64,000 bases of DNA from Beverwykella pulmonaria. Its lineage: Eukaryota; Ascomycota; Dothideomycetes; Pleosporales; Melanommataceae. The stretch is from the NCBI GenBank assembly GCA_001599595.1, contig BCHH01000002.1:1216390-1280389 (forward strand). Direction: 5' to 3'. This document shows positions 9,504-20,101 of this stretch, in pieces. The translations under genes and the position numbers were made by a program. Positions within the stretch are counted from its first letter, which is position 1; each line of letters starts with the position of its first letter. Below the pieces are notes generated by a model. It was given only the letters and a program-made list of their open reading frames with translations. It was not told the DNA's origin and ran no database searches.

Positions 9504-11864
9504 TCAACTTACCTCCCCCCGCTTCGGCGCCCACCCCTTCAACCACGCCCTCCCCCGCTCCAAATCGCCTCCCTCTGCCTCCAGCGCCGCAACGCACCAC
9601 TCTAACTCATACCCGCCCTTTCCGTCTATTCCCTTCTCCGCGCTCAACATCTCGGCCACTGCCCTCCTCCGCTGACTTGCCTCGTCCGTACAAAAATGCA
9701 ACGGCGTCGCATACCCTTTACCATCCATGCCCTCCAGATACGGCTTCACCAGCGGAATCGCATCTTTTGTCGCGACAGGCTTGTCGTCCTGCCCAGTGTT
9801 CTTGCGTCCAGTGCGGCAGAAGGGGTTCTTGCACCAGGGTTTGCCGCAGCCGGTGAGCAGTTGTGAGAGGTATTTGCGCTCGATGCGGCGGCGGAGCGCT
9901 TTGCCCTCCGGGTCGTAAAGAGAAACGTATAACGGACCGAAGCAGACGCTGCAGAGCCCGACTTCATTGCCTGGACCCTGCCCTTTCCGCGTCCCGGCGC
10001 GGGTATCGCCCGTCTTGTTCGCGCCGTCTTGGGTGCGGCCGCAGTTGATGTTGCGGCAGAGGCGCGGTTCGGGACGAGATAGGCGCTCGAGGTTGTGGTG
10101 TCGGAGATGTGTGTCCATGTCCCGGAAGCGGACAATTTTGTTGCAGAGATGGCATTCGGTTGTGCGGCCGCCGTCGGCAAGTTCGTGGGGTGTGAGGCCC
10201 GAGAGGAGGAGTTCTGGGTTTGGTGGTTCTGTTGGGTCGCCTTCTTGTGGGACTTGAAGGTGGCAGAAGCGGCAGAGGATTAGTTTGCCAGGACAGGTGG
10301 TGGTTTTGTGGTGCGAAAGAGTGGGTATGGAGGGGAATTCGAGGCTGCAGGAGGAGCAAGTTTGTGGGGTATGGAAGATGGCATCGTGCTTCTCGCGGCT
10401 GAGAGATGTGTGGCCATTAAAGGTGTCGTGTGGACAATGCCAGTGATTTTGGAAGGCCGGAGAGCGCTTTTGGAAGACTTGTCCACAGCCTTGTGGGCAG
10501 AGGATGTTGTTTCGCAAGCAAAAGTTCTCGTGAAGGAAGAGTGATGAGGATGGAACCCATTGGTGGCAGTTCTTGCACTGTACGTCTCCTGCATTGTGTG
10601 GTGTTTCGGCTGCAGCGTCGTCTGCGACCGGTTGAGCCTTTGGATCGACTATCGAGGCGCGTAGATGGAACTTCTTCGCGATTTCTGAGGGCGTTTCGGA
10701 TGGGTATGCATGAACGGAGATCCATATTGATTCCGCGTCTTCTAGCTCGACGTTGGTGGGCTGTAGACGTATTCGCTTGGGATACCGACTGGAGAAGTCT
10801 GCAAACACATGTTCGTCCTCCCTCGGACGCGTCCGCTGTCGAGGCGAGAATGGGCTGACGAACAAGTCGACTTCGTCTTCTTCGTCCACTCCGCTTAGCG
10901 AGATCTCGAGTCCCTGCGACCTGTCCCACGCTGGTAGCTCGAAGTCAACGTATTCTCCTTCAACGACCTGGCCATCCTGTCCCTTGAAGATGTCTATCTT
11001 GCCCCCAACTGAGCTTCCTTCTGCGGTTCCAGGCGCTCGATGTGCCTTGGCCATGATCTTCTTCAAAGTCTCGCGTGCTTGCTCCTCATTCAAAGCCTCA
11101 ATGTCCACCTCGAGATCTGTGTCCACCACGCATATGCCATCGCCTTCAGGCTTGAAGCCATCCACGAGAAAGCGGAATTCCTCCCGCTTGCCACCCGACC
11201 CTTGGGCGCCGTACACGACCAGTACCTCTCCATTTGTCAATGTCGTAAAATTCGATCGTAGGTGCTCCTCGAGTAGCGACTTCCAATCCCCCGGGTCGTA
11301 CCCGGCCTCGAGCGGCCGTAGCTTCACGAAGGTGCCTTTGGGCAGCTGTTTGGCATGCACTGTTATCTTGCCAGAGCCTGCTCCATTTACAGCAAGCTGG
11401 TCAGCACCGCCGACCATAATCTCGTCTGAGCCGTCATCTGGACTGCCTTTCCGTGACGGTACTGCTGAGTTGCCCTCGAGCCCCAACGCCTCTCGTAGGA
11501 AACTGCTCAGCACGATGTCGCCCTCTCCTGCCGAGAACTCTCGAATCCCAGCATACACCACTCTGCCATTGTCCGGGTTGACTAATCGAAATGTGAGCGG
11601 GTGTGGCAGTTGCTGGTAGCGGTCCTGAAACTGCGAGCGGGCTTGTCGCTCGGCGGCGAAGGTGTACGGGTTAAATGGGTCGAAGGAGGTAATATGGGTC
11701 TGCTGTGGGTCGAGCGTAACTACGGGAGCTGCCGCAAGAAGGCCTTCCAGCGCGGAAGCGGGCAGGAGTATTTTGTCGCCAGGCAGCGTGCTCGCCCGCG
11801 ACGTAGGCGCGACTGCGTACTGTGCAGACCAGGTCAACTCAGGTGGCTCTGGGTCGGAGGCCAT
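9504..11864 (-). CDS. UFD1-domain protein with C-terminal zinc fingers
   Basis: Single exon, 786 aa. The frame extends 61 codons further upstream, but the ATG at 11864 sits in CCCACCATGGCC, a strong start context, and gives MASDPEPPELTW, the expected beginning of the UFD1 fold. Residues about 10-300 carry UFD1 features (PGDKILLPASALEGLL, PLTFRLVN, VHAKQLPKGTFVKLRP, EEHLRSNFTTLTNGEVLVV). Residues about 430-640 carry repeated Cys/His pairs (CKNCHQWV, CPQGCGQVF, CSSCSLEF, CRFCHLQV, CHLCNKIV) resembling TRAF/C2H2-type zinc fingers. The C-terminal third has further CxxC pairs. UFD1 proteins bind ubiquitin chains and recruit Cdc48/p97. This fungal variant is longer than canonical Ufd1 (about 360 aa) and is probably a separate paralogue. 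It is divergent from an F-box gene. Confidence 0.85.
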   Translation of the reverse strand: MASDPEPPELTWSAQYAVAPTSRASTLPGDKILLPASALEGLLAAAPVVTLDPQQTHITSFDPFNPYTFAAERQARSQFQDRYQQLPHPLTFRLVNPDNGRVVYAGIREFSAGEGDIVLSSFLREALGLEGNSAVPSRKGSPDDGSDEIMVGGADQLAVNGAGSGKITVHAKQLPKGTFVKLRPLEAGYDPGDWKSLLEEHLRSNFTTLTNGEVLVVYGAQGSGGKREEFRFLVDGFKPEGDGICVVDTDLEVDIEALNEEQARETLKKIMAKAHRAPGTAEGSSVGGKIDIFKGQDGQVVEGEYVDFELPAWDRSQGLEISLSGVDEEDEVDLFVSPFSPRQRTRPREDEHVFADFSSRYPKRIRLQPTNVELEDAESIWISVHAYPSETPSEIAKKFHLRASIVDPKAQPVADDAAAETPHNAGDVQCKNCHQWVPSSSLFLHENFCLRNNILCPQGCGQVFQKRSPAFQNHWHCPHDTFNGHTSLSREKHDAIFHTPQTCSSCSLEFPSIPTLSHHKTTTCPGKLILCRFCHLQVPQEGDPTEPPNPELLLSGLTPHELADGGRTTECHLCNKIVRFRDMDTHLRHHNLERLSRPEPRLCRNINCGRTQDGANKTGDTRAGTRKGQGPGNEVGLCSVCFGPLYVSLYDPEGKALRRRIERKYLSQLLTGCGKPWCKNPFCRTGRKNTGQDDKPVATKDAIPLVKPYLEGMDGKGYATPLHFCTDEASQRRRAVAEMLSAEKGIDGKGGYELEWCVAALEAEGGDLERGRAWLKGWAPKRGEVS

Positions 11865-12901
11865 GGTGGGGGGTGGGGTCACAGCGAGGTCCGCAGCGGG
11901 GTCGCAGTGTGTGTGTGTATGTGTTAGGTGAAGGGCGAGGAAGAGAGTGTATTGTGTGAGCGAGGTTATATCGCCACGGAGTCTACCCATTGCATTCGTG
12001 ATTACATATGCTTCCTCGTGGAAGCTTCCACAGGCGGCAGCGAGCACGGACGGCGACGCAGTGACGCCATCTTATCGGATCGGATCAAGCTGCGGGCCGG
12101 CGCAGCGACAGCTGTTGAGGCTGAAGAGCCGTCCATGGCAAGTACACCGCATGCCTGAATAACGCGTAGGTAATGCATTCCACTAACCACGGCTCGAGAG
12201 GCCCCACGCCGCCCCGATAATGCCTGTCTGGCTAGATCCCACTTGCCTGCTTTCGGGCGCCCCGCGGAATCGCTTCCCTCGCGGGCCCTCCGCGTCGACT
12301 TCCGCCATGCTTCGACGGCGGCTGTTTTAGACTCTGTTTCCTGCTGCAAAACAACGGCGATCCCCTCAGGACGCCTTGGCTGCCGTCGCAGATCCTCGAT
12401 ATGGGTCCTCAGGAGACACGGATGGCCAGATGTCGCCCTGAGAGGGCGCTCGGGGGACATGCTCTTCTGGCTTGGCGACGCTTGACAGTCTCGCTAGGGC
12501 GGGGATTCGCGCAAGGATGCAAACTATCATGATGCAGGCGACACCAACATCCCACCCACGCGAGGCCAACAACGGCCTCCTCTCTACAATCCACGTCTCA
12601 ACACGCCGTCGCCTCTCTTGGACAATTTGCTGCGGTAGCCGTGACCTGGCACGTGCCCAGCCTGGGGCCTGCCATCCCACCTTTTGGATAAAGCCACGGT
12701 GAGTGCCCTCTCACCTCCATAGCATTGTTTAGTATTCCTTTTGGTGCCCCTCCACCCTCCGTCCAGCTCGTGCATCTATTTGTGGCCCACCTCGTTGCCC
12801 TCCACCACCGATCCAGCAGGAAGCCAAAAGGACCGCTGGAGCAGCACGCCCTCCTTTTGTATCCACCAGGAGGACTCGTGCACAATCCCGCGGTGCCAGC
12901 C
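11865..12901. promoter_or_regulatory. Divergent promoter region, UFD1-like / F-box genes
   Basis: About 1 kb between two head-to-head genes, so both promoters must lie here. It begins with a CA-rich stretch (ACACACACA type, about 11905-11922). No defined motif was identified. Confidence 0.4.
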
Positions 12902-14230
12902 ATGGGACCGCTTATCCTGCCTACCTCCCTAGCCGATCTCCTATCCAACACGCTGGTTCTTCGTCAAACAGCACCCTATCTCCCAGTGTCCTCGATATTT
13001 GCGCTGGCAGCCACGTCCAAGGCGCTCCATAACCTCATCTATCAGTCGTCCGAAGCCCTCCGCTACCTCGACCTGTCCACCGTCCAGTCTGCAGTTGTAC
13101 CGTATGAACCACTCGATTCAGGCGGAACCAGCTGGCGCAGCCAGCGCATGGACGAGTCGCTCACCGAAGACGAGTTCTATTCCGGCCCGCTCCGGGGCAT
13201 CTTCTCGAAGCTCGAACGATGCCACCTGCTACGAAACGTATATACACTGGTGTTGGACGGCTTGAGCGTGCCTGCCGACCTTATACACGAGATCATCGCC
13301 GACGACCGATACAACGTCCGCATTCTGTCGATCCGGGAGACCAAGAACTTGAACGAGTGGAAGCTCATGCAGGTCTTGAAATTTGCGGTACGGCCGACGA
13401 GGCCAGCAGGCACACCCAGAGTCAAAGGCATATACCTCTTTGGGCCACGCGAGCCAGTGCCTACGCCAGAGTCGCCAAAGAAAAAACGGTCTCCAACACC
13501 GCGCAAGGGTGTTCGAGCATCTCCCGGGGCTCAGATTGGTGCCGAGTGGAACCAGAAGTCTTCAGACGCCCTAAACGCTGCCTTGGCGCGGACCGAGGAC
13601 AAGTGGTATCAAAACTCGGGGAAAATGATAGCGAAATCGCCCTCCCTGGAGTGGGCTGAAACGCTCCAGGCATGCGAGGGTATCATATCATTCGACGCTG
13701 TTCTTTGTCGAGGCCCACGGCACGATCCAACCAGAGTATTCGCTAGCGCAAGCCTGACCACTGGCGCGGCCAACCCATCCTCATACCTCAAGCCCGCGAT
13801 TGCTACAATCGCTCTGGGGTCCGGATGCGAATCCTGCCACTCCTGCCCCGAAGGCCCCGCCGTGTTTGGCCATTCTCCGCCTTCTCACTTCCCACTCTTA
13901 AGCCCGCTGCCTCTGAATTCGTGCTCCATCCGAGCTGCTCAGATGCCGCATACCATTGACGGGTCTCCACCTCCTCCGCTGTTTGCCCGGTGTGAGAATT
14001 GCCTAAAGAGCCGCTGGTGCCAGCGCTGTCACAAGTGGTGGGATGAGGACTGCTACGCTGGGTCTGCGTTAGCCCAGCGCACTGAGCTTCAGCAAACCGA
14101 ATATAAGGAGAGCGTACAAACCAACGGGACTACCAGTCTCGTGCCGCAGCAAATCATCAAGGTACATATGGGCCTCTGCGTTGAACACTGTCTGGTGGTC
14201 GAGATGATGTCCGGTGCAACCAGTAACTGA
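12902..14230 (+). CDS. F-box protein with Cys-rich C-terminal domain
   Basis: Single exon, 442 aa from the ATG at 12902 (context GCCATGGG). The frame is open back to 12725, so a 501-aa form is possible but lacks family-like sequence. Residues about 25-60 look like an F-box (YLPVSSIFALAATSKALHNLIY...LRYLDLS). A basic linker (SPKKKRSPTPRKG) follows. The C-terminal 120 residues contain CESCHSC and CENCLKSRWCQRCHKWWDEDC, a probable zinc-binding module. F-box proteins are substrate adaptors of SCF ubiquitin ligases; substrate unknown. After the stop TGA the same frame reads Met-Trp-Gly-stop, so the natural end may lie slightly downstream, or at the spliced Cys-rich exons at 14339-14724. Confidence 0.75.
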   Translation: MGPLILPTSLADLLSNTLVLRQTAPYLPVSSIFALAATSKALHNLIYQSSEALRYLDLSTVQSAVVPYEPLDSGGTSWRSQRMDESLTEDEFYSGPLRGIFSKLERCHLLRNVYTLVLDGLSVPADLIHEIIADDRYNVRILSIRETKNLNEWKLMQVLKFAVRPTRPAGTPRVKGIYLFGPREPVPTPESPKKKRSPTPRKGVRASPGAQIGAEWNQKSSDALNAALARTEDKWYQNSGKMIAKSPSLEWAETLQACEGIISFDAVLCRGPRHDPTRVFASASLTTGAANPSSYLKPAIATIALGSGCESCHSCPEGPAVFGHSPPSHFPLLSPLPLNSCSIRAAQMPHTIDGSPPPPLFARCENCLKSRWCQRCHKWWDEDCYAGSALAQRTELQQTEYKESVQTNGTTSLVPQQIIKVHMGLCVEHCLVVEMMSGATSN

Positions 14231-14338
14231 ATGTGGGGATGAACGTACTCTTCTTCGGCGCGCGAAGGGCAATGGTCCTACCATGAGGCGGTTACGAGGT
14301 AGTTGGATTCCGGACCCCAGTCTCCACGACTGGCCTAG

Positions 14339-14724
14339 GAGCCTGACTATCGGATAACAGCACCTGGAAGCCTGATCCTGCGCGCCGAGGTATGTGCTCG
14401 CGAGCTTAACAAAGAATTGGCTGACACAAGCGGTACCAGATTATCGGCGTTCATCGTGATTGCTTTGGGTGCGGCCCTACGGTATGGCTTCTAGGCTCTT
14501 GACAGTACTAAATGGCATCTAATATGAAGCAGTGTATCAGCTGCAAAGCAGTCTTTATTCGGCAATGTAGTACTTGCCGCAACGAGTACTGCGTCGAAGA
14601 CAACGATGCATCTTCTCACACGAAAGTATGGTATCCATCCACCGCTTACATGCCGCAACTGATATTTCCTGAACAGTGTGACTGGTGCAATTTCACATCA
14701 CGAAGAACCGTCGAGATGTATTGA
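14339..14724 (+). CDS. Spliced Cys-rich zinc-binding module (partial gene or 3' end of the F-box gene)
   Basis: Four exon blocks with canonical signals: up to 14389, 14440-14481, 14533-14625 and 14677-14724. Introns are 50, 51 and 51 nt (GTATGT...GCTGAC...CCAG; GTATGG...GCAG; GTATGG...ACAG). All junctions are in phase and yield a chain of CxxC pairs: CFGC, CISC, CSTC, EYC and finally CDWC, ending FTSRRTVEMY. Nine cysteines suggest a zinc-binding fold. No clear start codon lies upstream in frame because a TAG sits at 14336-14338. It may be the true C-terminus of the preceding F-box gene, reached by an intron I could not place, or the remnant of a related gene. Confidence 0.45.
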
Positions 14725-15571
14725 TGCGGGAAACCGGAATACTGATGAACGGAATGCTTTTTGGATAATGTTATTATGCGGTACGTGCCTAGTGTCTAGG
14801 ACAAAATCGGGATACGGCGAGGGACGCCTTTCGGCTTTGGATTTCATAATGGACTTTGGCGTTTGTGGGCGACTTCACTCCTAGCCTCGCAAACTTAAGA
14901 TACCCCTCACATTCCTCTTAACCTCTTTAGCTCCCAGAGACATATGTGAACGTATAGTCCGTGTTGTCGCCTTTGTGACAGCGAAGAGCGGAAGAAATCT
15001 CAGGCAAGGGGTAAGAGGATTGATGCAGCAGTACACATAAAGTCTTGTCTCTGCACGGTGGGGGGTTTGAAAAAATTGACACAGTTGTACGATATTGGTT
15101 ACAATTAGCAAAGGCAGGGATATACATTGCATCAAACAGTTTGCCTAGGGCTGGAAACGTGTAGTACTACAGTAGAATGAGTGTTATTGGAAAAGGGCTG
15201 TTTGGAGTGGCTAGTAAATGCGTGCACGTGACTGTCTTGGTTGGCGCCACGGCGATTCATGGATTTCTAAATTCAAGACACGCTCATCAACCTTTGAACT
15301 GACCGCAACTTTAAGGCTTTAAGCACTGTGCAGACTCTTGTAATATTTCCTTGAGGTGCTGTCGCTTTGGCTTCCCTACCTACGCTCCTTGATATCTGGC
15401 CTCTTCCGACGCAGCGTCGTGGTTTCTCGACGTAATAATCATCTAACAACGCAACGGGGAAGGACTAGGCACCCGCAACACCCCATCCGTTGATCACCTA
15501 GCATAGTGCACCCCTTGAATCGATCTGAGCACTCCCCATCCTCCTCCCTCTACGCGAATTTCCTCTCCACA
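14725..15571. other. Intergenic, YIP1 upstream region
   Basis: No gene seen. The final stretch before 15572 is CT-rich, as expected for a fungal leader. Confidence 0.45.
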
Positions 15572-16768
15572 ATGGCGCAGTACGGCTACGGTCAAAGCCC
15601 ACCTTATGGCGGTGGCGGCGCGAACAACCTCCAGTTCTATTCCTCCTCCTTCTCCAACCAGCCAGTCTCCGGACACTCGACGCCTTTTCAGGCCAACTAT
15701 GGCGCGCCGCAGTCACAACCATACCCGGCGCAGTATGGAGCTGGGTTTGCGACGCCGGGGGTCAGTGGGCAAATGGGCGTTGGTGCGTCGGGGCTAAGGA
15801 CTGGCTGGCTTGCGGCGTTTGGCACAGAAGGGTATGTGGAATGAATACCTTGGAAGGGACATGTGCTGATTGGAATAGATATGATGGAGAACCGCCTTTG
15901 CGTTAGCTGTCTCGACCCGAAGGGCGCTTGAATGATTTGCTGACGACATGCAGTGGAAGAGTTGGGCGTCAACTTTGGACATATCAAAATGAAGGTTTGT
16001 GGATAGCTTGGATTCTCAAAAAATGGAATCGTTGCTAATAGAAAGAACAGACTCTGGCTGTCTTGAACCCTTTTGGCAGAATTGACCAGCATTTCATGGA
16101 CGACAGCGATATTGCGGGTCCTATACTCTTCTTCCTCGTGTTCGGAACATCTTTGCTGGTATGTGGACAAAGGTTCAAGAAAATAGAACATGTAGCTAAT
16201 CCTAGTAGCTCTCCGGAAAGCTCCATTTCGGATACATATACGGTAGGTTCACACGCGACCCTCTCCGAACACAACTCACACGTGCATAGGCCTCGCAGTG
16301 CTGGGCACGATCCTCCTTCACACAATTCTCTCGCTCATGTCACCACCACTGAGTGCAGCCGAAACAGCTGCCAACCAAGACCACGGCCACCGAGGCAGTT
16401 CGCATTTCTCCTCCTCGCTCACGTACCCGCGGTCGGCTTCCGTGCTGGGATATTGTCTACTGCCTCTCGTCCTCGTCTCTATGGCGGGCATCGTGATTCC
16501 CATGGACGGACTGTTCGGATATCTCCTTACCAGTCTCGCCATCATCTGGTGCTCGTACTCTTCCAGCTCCATGTTCACGGTTGTTGGTAAGGCCTTCCAC
16601 TTTCAAGGCTAGGAATTGAACTGGATGCTAATCGTGACTTCAGGGCGCATGACGGCAATGAGAGGCCTTGTCGCATACCCAATGGTTCTGTTTTACGGAA
16701 GCTTCGGAATCATGGCCATCTTTAGTTCTCGAGGCACCGGTTTAGTTAAGACTACTATGGCTGCGTAA
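15572..16768 (+). CDS. YIP1: Yip1-family ER-Golgi membrane protein
   Basis: Seven exons: 15572-15831, 15879-15901, 15954-15994, 16051-16158, 16209-16242, 16290-16586 and 16644-16768. They total 888 nt, or 295 aa. Introns of 47-57 nt all have GT..AG ends and the phases are consistent. The N-terminus is rich in Gly, Tyr, Pro and Gln. The conserved block LEELGVNFGHIKMKTLAVLNPF...FMDDSDIAGPILF is then assembled across five junctions. Five hydrophobic segments follow (SLLLSGKLHFGYIYGLAVLG type, GYCLLPLVLVSMAGIVI, LLTSLAIIWCS, MVLFYGSFGIMAIF). Yip1 interacts with Rab GTPases and acts in COPII vesicle budding and fusion. Exons 2, 3 and 5 (23, 41 and 34 nt) are very short and easily lost by automated annotation. 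Confidence 0.93.
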
Positions 16769-17109
16769 CGGTTTCTTGGGCAAGGTTCAAAAAAGCGGCA
16801 TCGGTGGGCTCGTTTGGTTCTGCATGAGATAAATAGGCGTCGGATACATGATACCACGACACAGTAGTAAATAGCAATTCATAAATCCACAATGGCAATT
16901 CATTGTTTTGCTAGCTCATTCATTATCATCGCAGCGGGCCAATCAAAGCACAGGCGGTCCCGATTATGACGACGGGGAACCCTGCTCTTCCCGAACTACC
17001 CAAAAACTTCTCTCCAACCCTCTCCGCCACGCGCATATATATTTCAGCTTCAACACGCCGCGCAACGCCTACAGTAACCTCTTCTACTCTCACCGTCTGT
17101 ACTTTCAAT
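16769..17109. other. Short intergenic region before the haem lyase gene
   Basis: No gene seen. It must hold the YIP1 3' end and the promoter of the gene at 17110. Confidence 0.5.
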
Positions 17110-18189
17110 ATGGGCTGGTTCTGGGCAGATACAGCGCCCGTTGCGCCGCATCGCATGCCTCGAGGCAATGCAGAACCTCCAGTATGTCCCTTCCGTCCTC
17201 AGGCTCTCGTTCTCTGTCTAACAATGGAATAGCCCAGCTGTCCAATGCATAAGAAGTCCGGGACCGCCGCCTCTCGTCTCCCCGCCAGCGCATCCACACC
17301 GCAAGGCGCCTGTCCGTACGTCCCACCCGATACGCCCACGCCCGCGTCCTCGACCTCCGCACCCGCCAGGCAAGGTCTCCTCTCGCGCCTCAATCCCCTC
17401 AACAACATGCCCTTTGACCTCTCGAACAAGCCCGCCGAGCACCAATCGCAATCCCTCCCCTTATCTCGCGAAGCCTCCACAATCCCAAAAGCCGACGGCT
17501 CGCTCTGGGAGTACCCCTCGCCCCAGCAAATGTACAACGCCATGCTGCGGAAGGGGTACACGGATACGCCCGCCGACGCGGTGGAGAGCATGGTCTCCAT
17601 TCATAATTTCCTGAACGAGGGCGCGTGGGCGGAGATCATGGGGTGGGAGCGCCGCTTTTCGAGAGGACTGGCAGAAGGATACCGCGTGTGCAAGCGCGGC
17701 GAGGAAAATGCGAATCAAATCCTAGGCGTGAGTCCCGACGATCCATTCGACACCACCACCTGGACGGCGGCAGACGTCCCGCCGCCGAAACTGCTCCGCT
17801 TCACGGGACGTCCGACCGAACCAACGCCGAAAAGTCAAATCCTACAGTGGCTGGGCTGGGCATGGCCTGCAAAATTCGAGACGGCACCCCCGTTTGATAG
17901 ACATGACTGGTTTGTGGAGCGGTGCGGGGAGAACGGGTGCGAGGAGGTGCGGTACGTGATTGATTATTATGAGGGCGAGCCCGAGCCTACGGGGGAGCCA
18001 GTGTTCTATCTGGATGTGAGGCCTGCGGTGGATAATCCGCGGAGTGCCGCCGAGAGGACGATAAGGTGGGGGACAGACGTTTGGTGGAGGGCGAGTGGGG
18101 GTGTCGTGAGAGAGTTGAAGAAGGCGGAGGCTGCGAGGAAGAAGAGGGAGGAGGAGGAAGCGGCGAGGAATAGGTCGTCTTATAATTGA
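17110..18189 (+). CDS. CYC3: Cytochrome c haem lyase (holocytochrome c synthase)
   Basis: Two exons, 17110-17181 and 17233-18189, giving 342 aa. The start MGWFWAD is the characteristic family N-terminus and is restored only by splicing the 51-nt intron. CP haem-regulatory-type motifs follow: CPMHK at about residue 27 and a second CP at about 48. The body shows RLNPLNNMP, SREASTIPKADG, WEYPSPQQMYNAMLRKG, VESMVSIHNFLNEGAWAEI, PPFDRHDWFVERC, VRYVIDYY and FYLDVRPAVDN, all strongly conserved. The C-terminus is a charged Lys/Glu/Arg helix. The enzyme attaches haem covalently to apocytochrome c in the mitochondrial intermembrane space. Complete gene. Confidence 0.96.
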
Positions 18190-20101
18190 GGTTTGGGCCA
18201 AGCCGGGTTTTCTGGAGGAAGCAAGAGTGTACCACCAAGATTGAAGATTGCAAGAACATACGATCCGGCGCAGGGATGAGATACGGATGGATGGATGGCA
18301 AGGCGTTGTAAAGGCTTCTACGCAACGAACGGCGTGTGTAGAATATGGGATACCTGGGGTTTTATTTCACGGCTGCCTCCCTGCTCTTGGCTCTAAGCAG
18401 GGCATTCTTCTCCTCTTTCTTGTCTCCTGTTTGCTCCGCTGACATATTTCTCCACTCTTCTTGTCATCTTTTCGCTCTTCAACGATATACACACGCACGC
18501 AACTTTCATCTTCATATTTCGAAATTCTGCTGTTGCTAGGTCCCTATTAATCTATTCACGGCTGCCATTTCTAGAACCCGTAATCGTATTATGAGAAATC
18601 TGCTCGTATTCTATCTTGAAAACTCCGTGACACAACTACAGTACCCTTCGTTTTCGAACCCACCTTCACGTTTTAACCATGATAAATACGAGATGTGCGC
18701 TTCATACAACTTGGATTACACATACCGAAGAAACTCGTACCAGTACCGGGACTGGGTCACTCATGCCAAGTGCTAACAGTGGCAGACACCGCTATGCTCC
18801 ACTGCCATGGTCACTTATTACGCTTTCCCTTCCACGACGCTCTCCCGGCGCACCAACATAATTCCAGCACAGGGTCAAAATGCTCACTCACGCCTGCAAT
18901 ACCCCAATGCGTTTGTTACCATTGTATCGGCTACAATTCCTTATCTTGAGTCAAAATCGTGACTAGTTATGTGTGAGTAAGCCGCAGAGAGGCATTGTCG
19001 ACGTGCGGAATTAGGTCGTGGATTGAAAATGGTATCTTGCTGTTGGAGGATACTGAAGTCGTATCTGCAACGTTAACGGCAACATCTTCCAGTTCCGTGA
19101 TACGTCTATCAATTCAGCCGCCTAATACGGTATCTCAAATCGCGACAACGAGAAAGTAAGCATGCATACCATTGTACCAGAGCCAAGTAATTCGCGAATA
19201 CGAAGCCAGTCTCAGTCCAGCTCCACTCAGCCTTCCACATCCCAATCTCCGCTCTCCCCAAATCACTCCGAAGCGAGTTATCAATACATTAGCCAGGTCG
19301 CGATCGCAGGAGTCCATGCTACTGTATATCGATCACGATGAATCAGCCCCCCTTACCTTACTCGGTTCTCAGTCATCCGACACCCGTGCCAAGCGCATAA
19401 GATTACCTAATATTAGGTAAACTTGCGTGATAAGTCGAGTAATAGTCGGAACTCGCCTTTTCGCACACTATCGCACACCGAGTGAGGAGATCTAGCGACG
19501 GATGAGTTCGGACAAAGGTGAATGTGGGGCCACCAAGTCCAATGGGCACAGTAGTCGTAGAAGATTGTGAACCAAGAATTTGTTGCCATTGAAATCCATG
19601 CAGACACCACTATATAAACATACACACATACGGGGTACCAGAGTCGTCGGGAAAGGGAGGAATTTGAGAAAGAAATACTGTCTTGTACCAAAGCTCTTCT
19701 CGGGGAATAGGGTCCACTTATCTGGATATCTCCAACGGAAAAGAAAGAAGACCTTAAAATCAGGAAACATAGGGATATGATATTCCGACTCCGCAAACGC
19801 CTGCCTGTGAAACACAACCATCGCTAGGAGACGACGATGAGTCCCTAAGCATGCATGACATCGTGGAAATGGATAGAAACGGCTATGGAACTATCGAGTG
19901 GCCAAGACTTCGCAGACAAAAGGACCTAGGAGACGTCAATTTGTCGCATACAAAGCCGAAGGAACAACTATTAGGAATTATACAGCAGCAGCTTTGCTGG
20001 ACTGCTGGAGTTCGCTAACTAAGGACGCAAAAGTGGCTGAAGGACCTGCAATCATCATAAGCCATTTGGAGAGCTGGATGAGATGTCGCCTTGACCGCCT
20101 G
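18190..20101. other. Intergenic, 1.9 kb
   Basis: No supported gene. Several short frames exist, but none has a family signature or usable splice signals. A TATA-like sequence (CTATATAAAC, about 19610) has no gene directly downstream. Confidence 0.5.

Noticed and set aside
10753..11619. 288-codon plus-strand frame opposite the UFD1-like gene
   Set aside because: Ser/Pro-rich antisense shadow of a well-supported gene.
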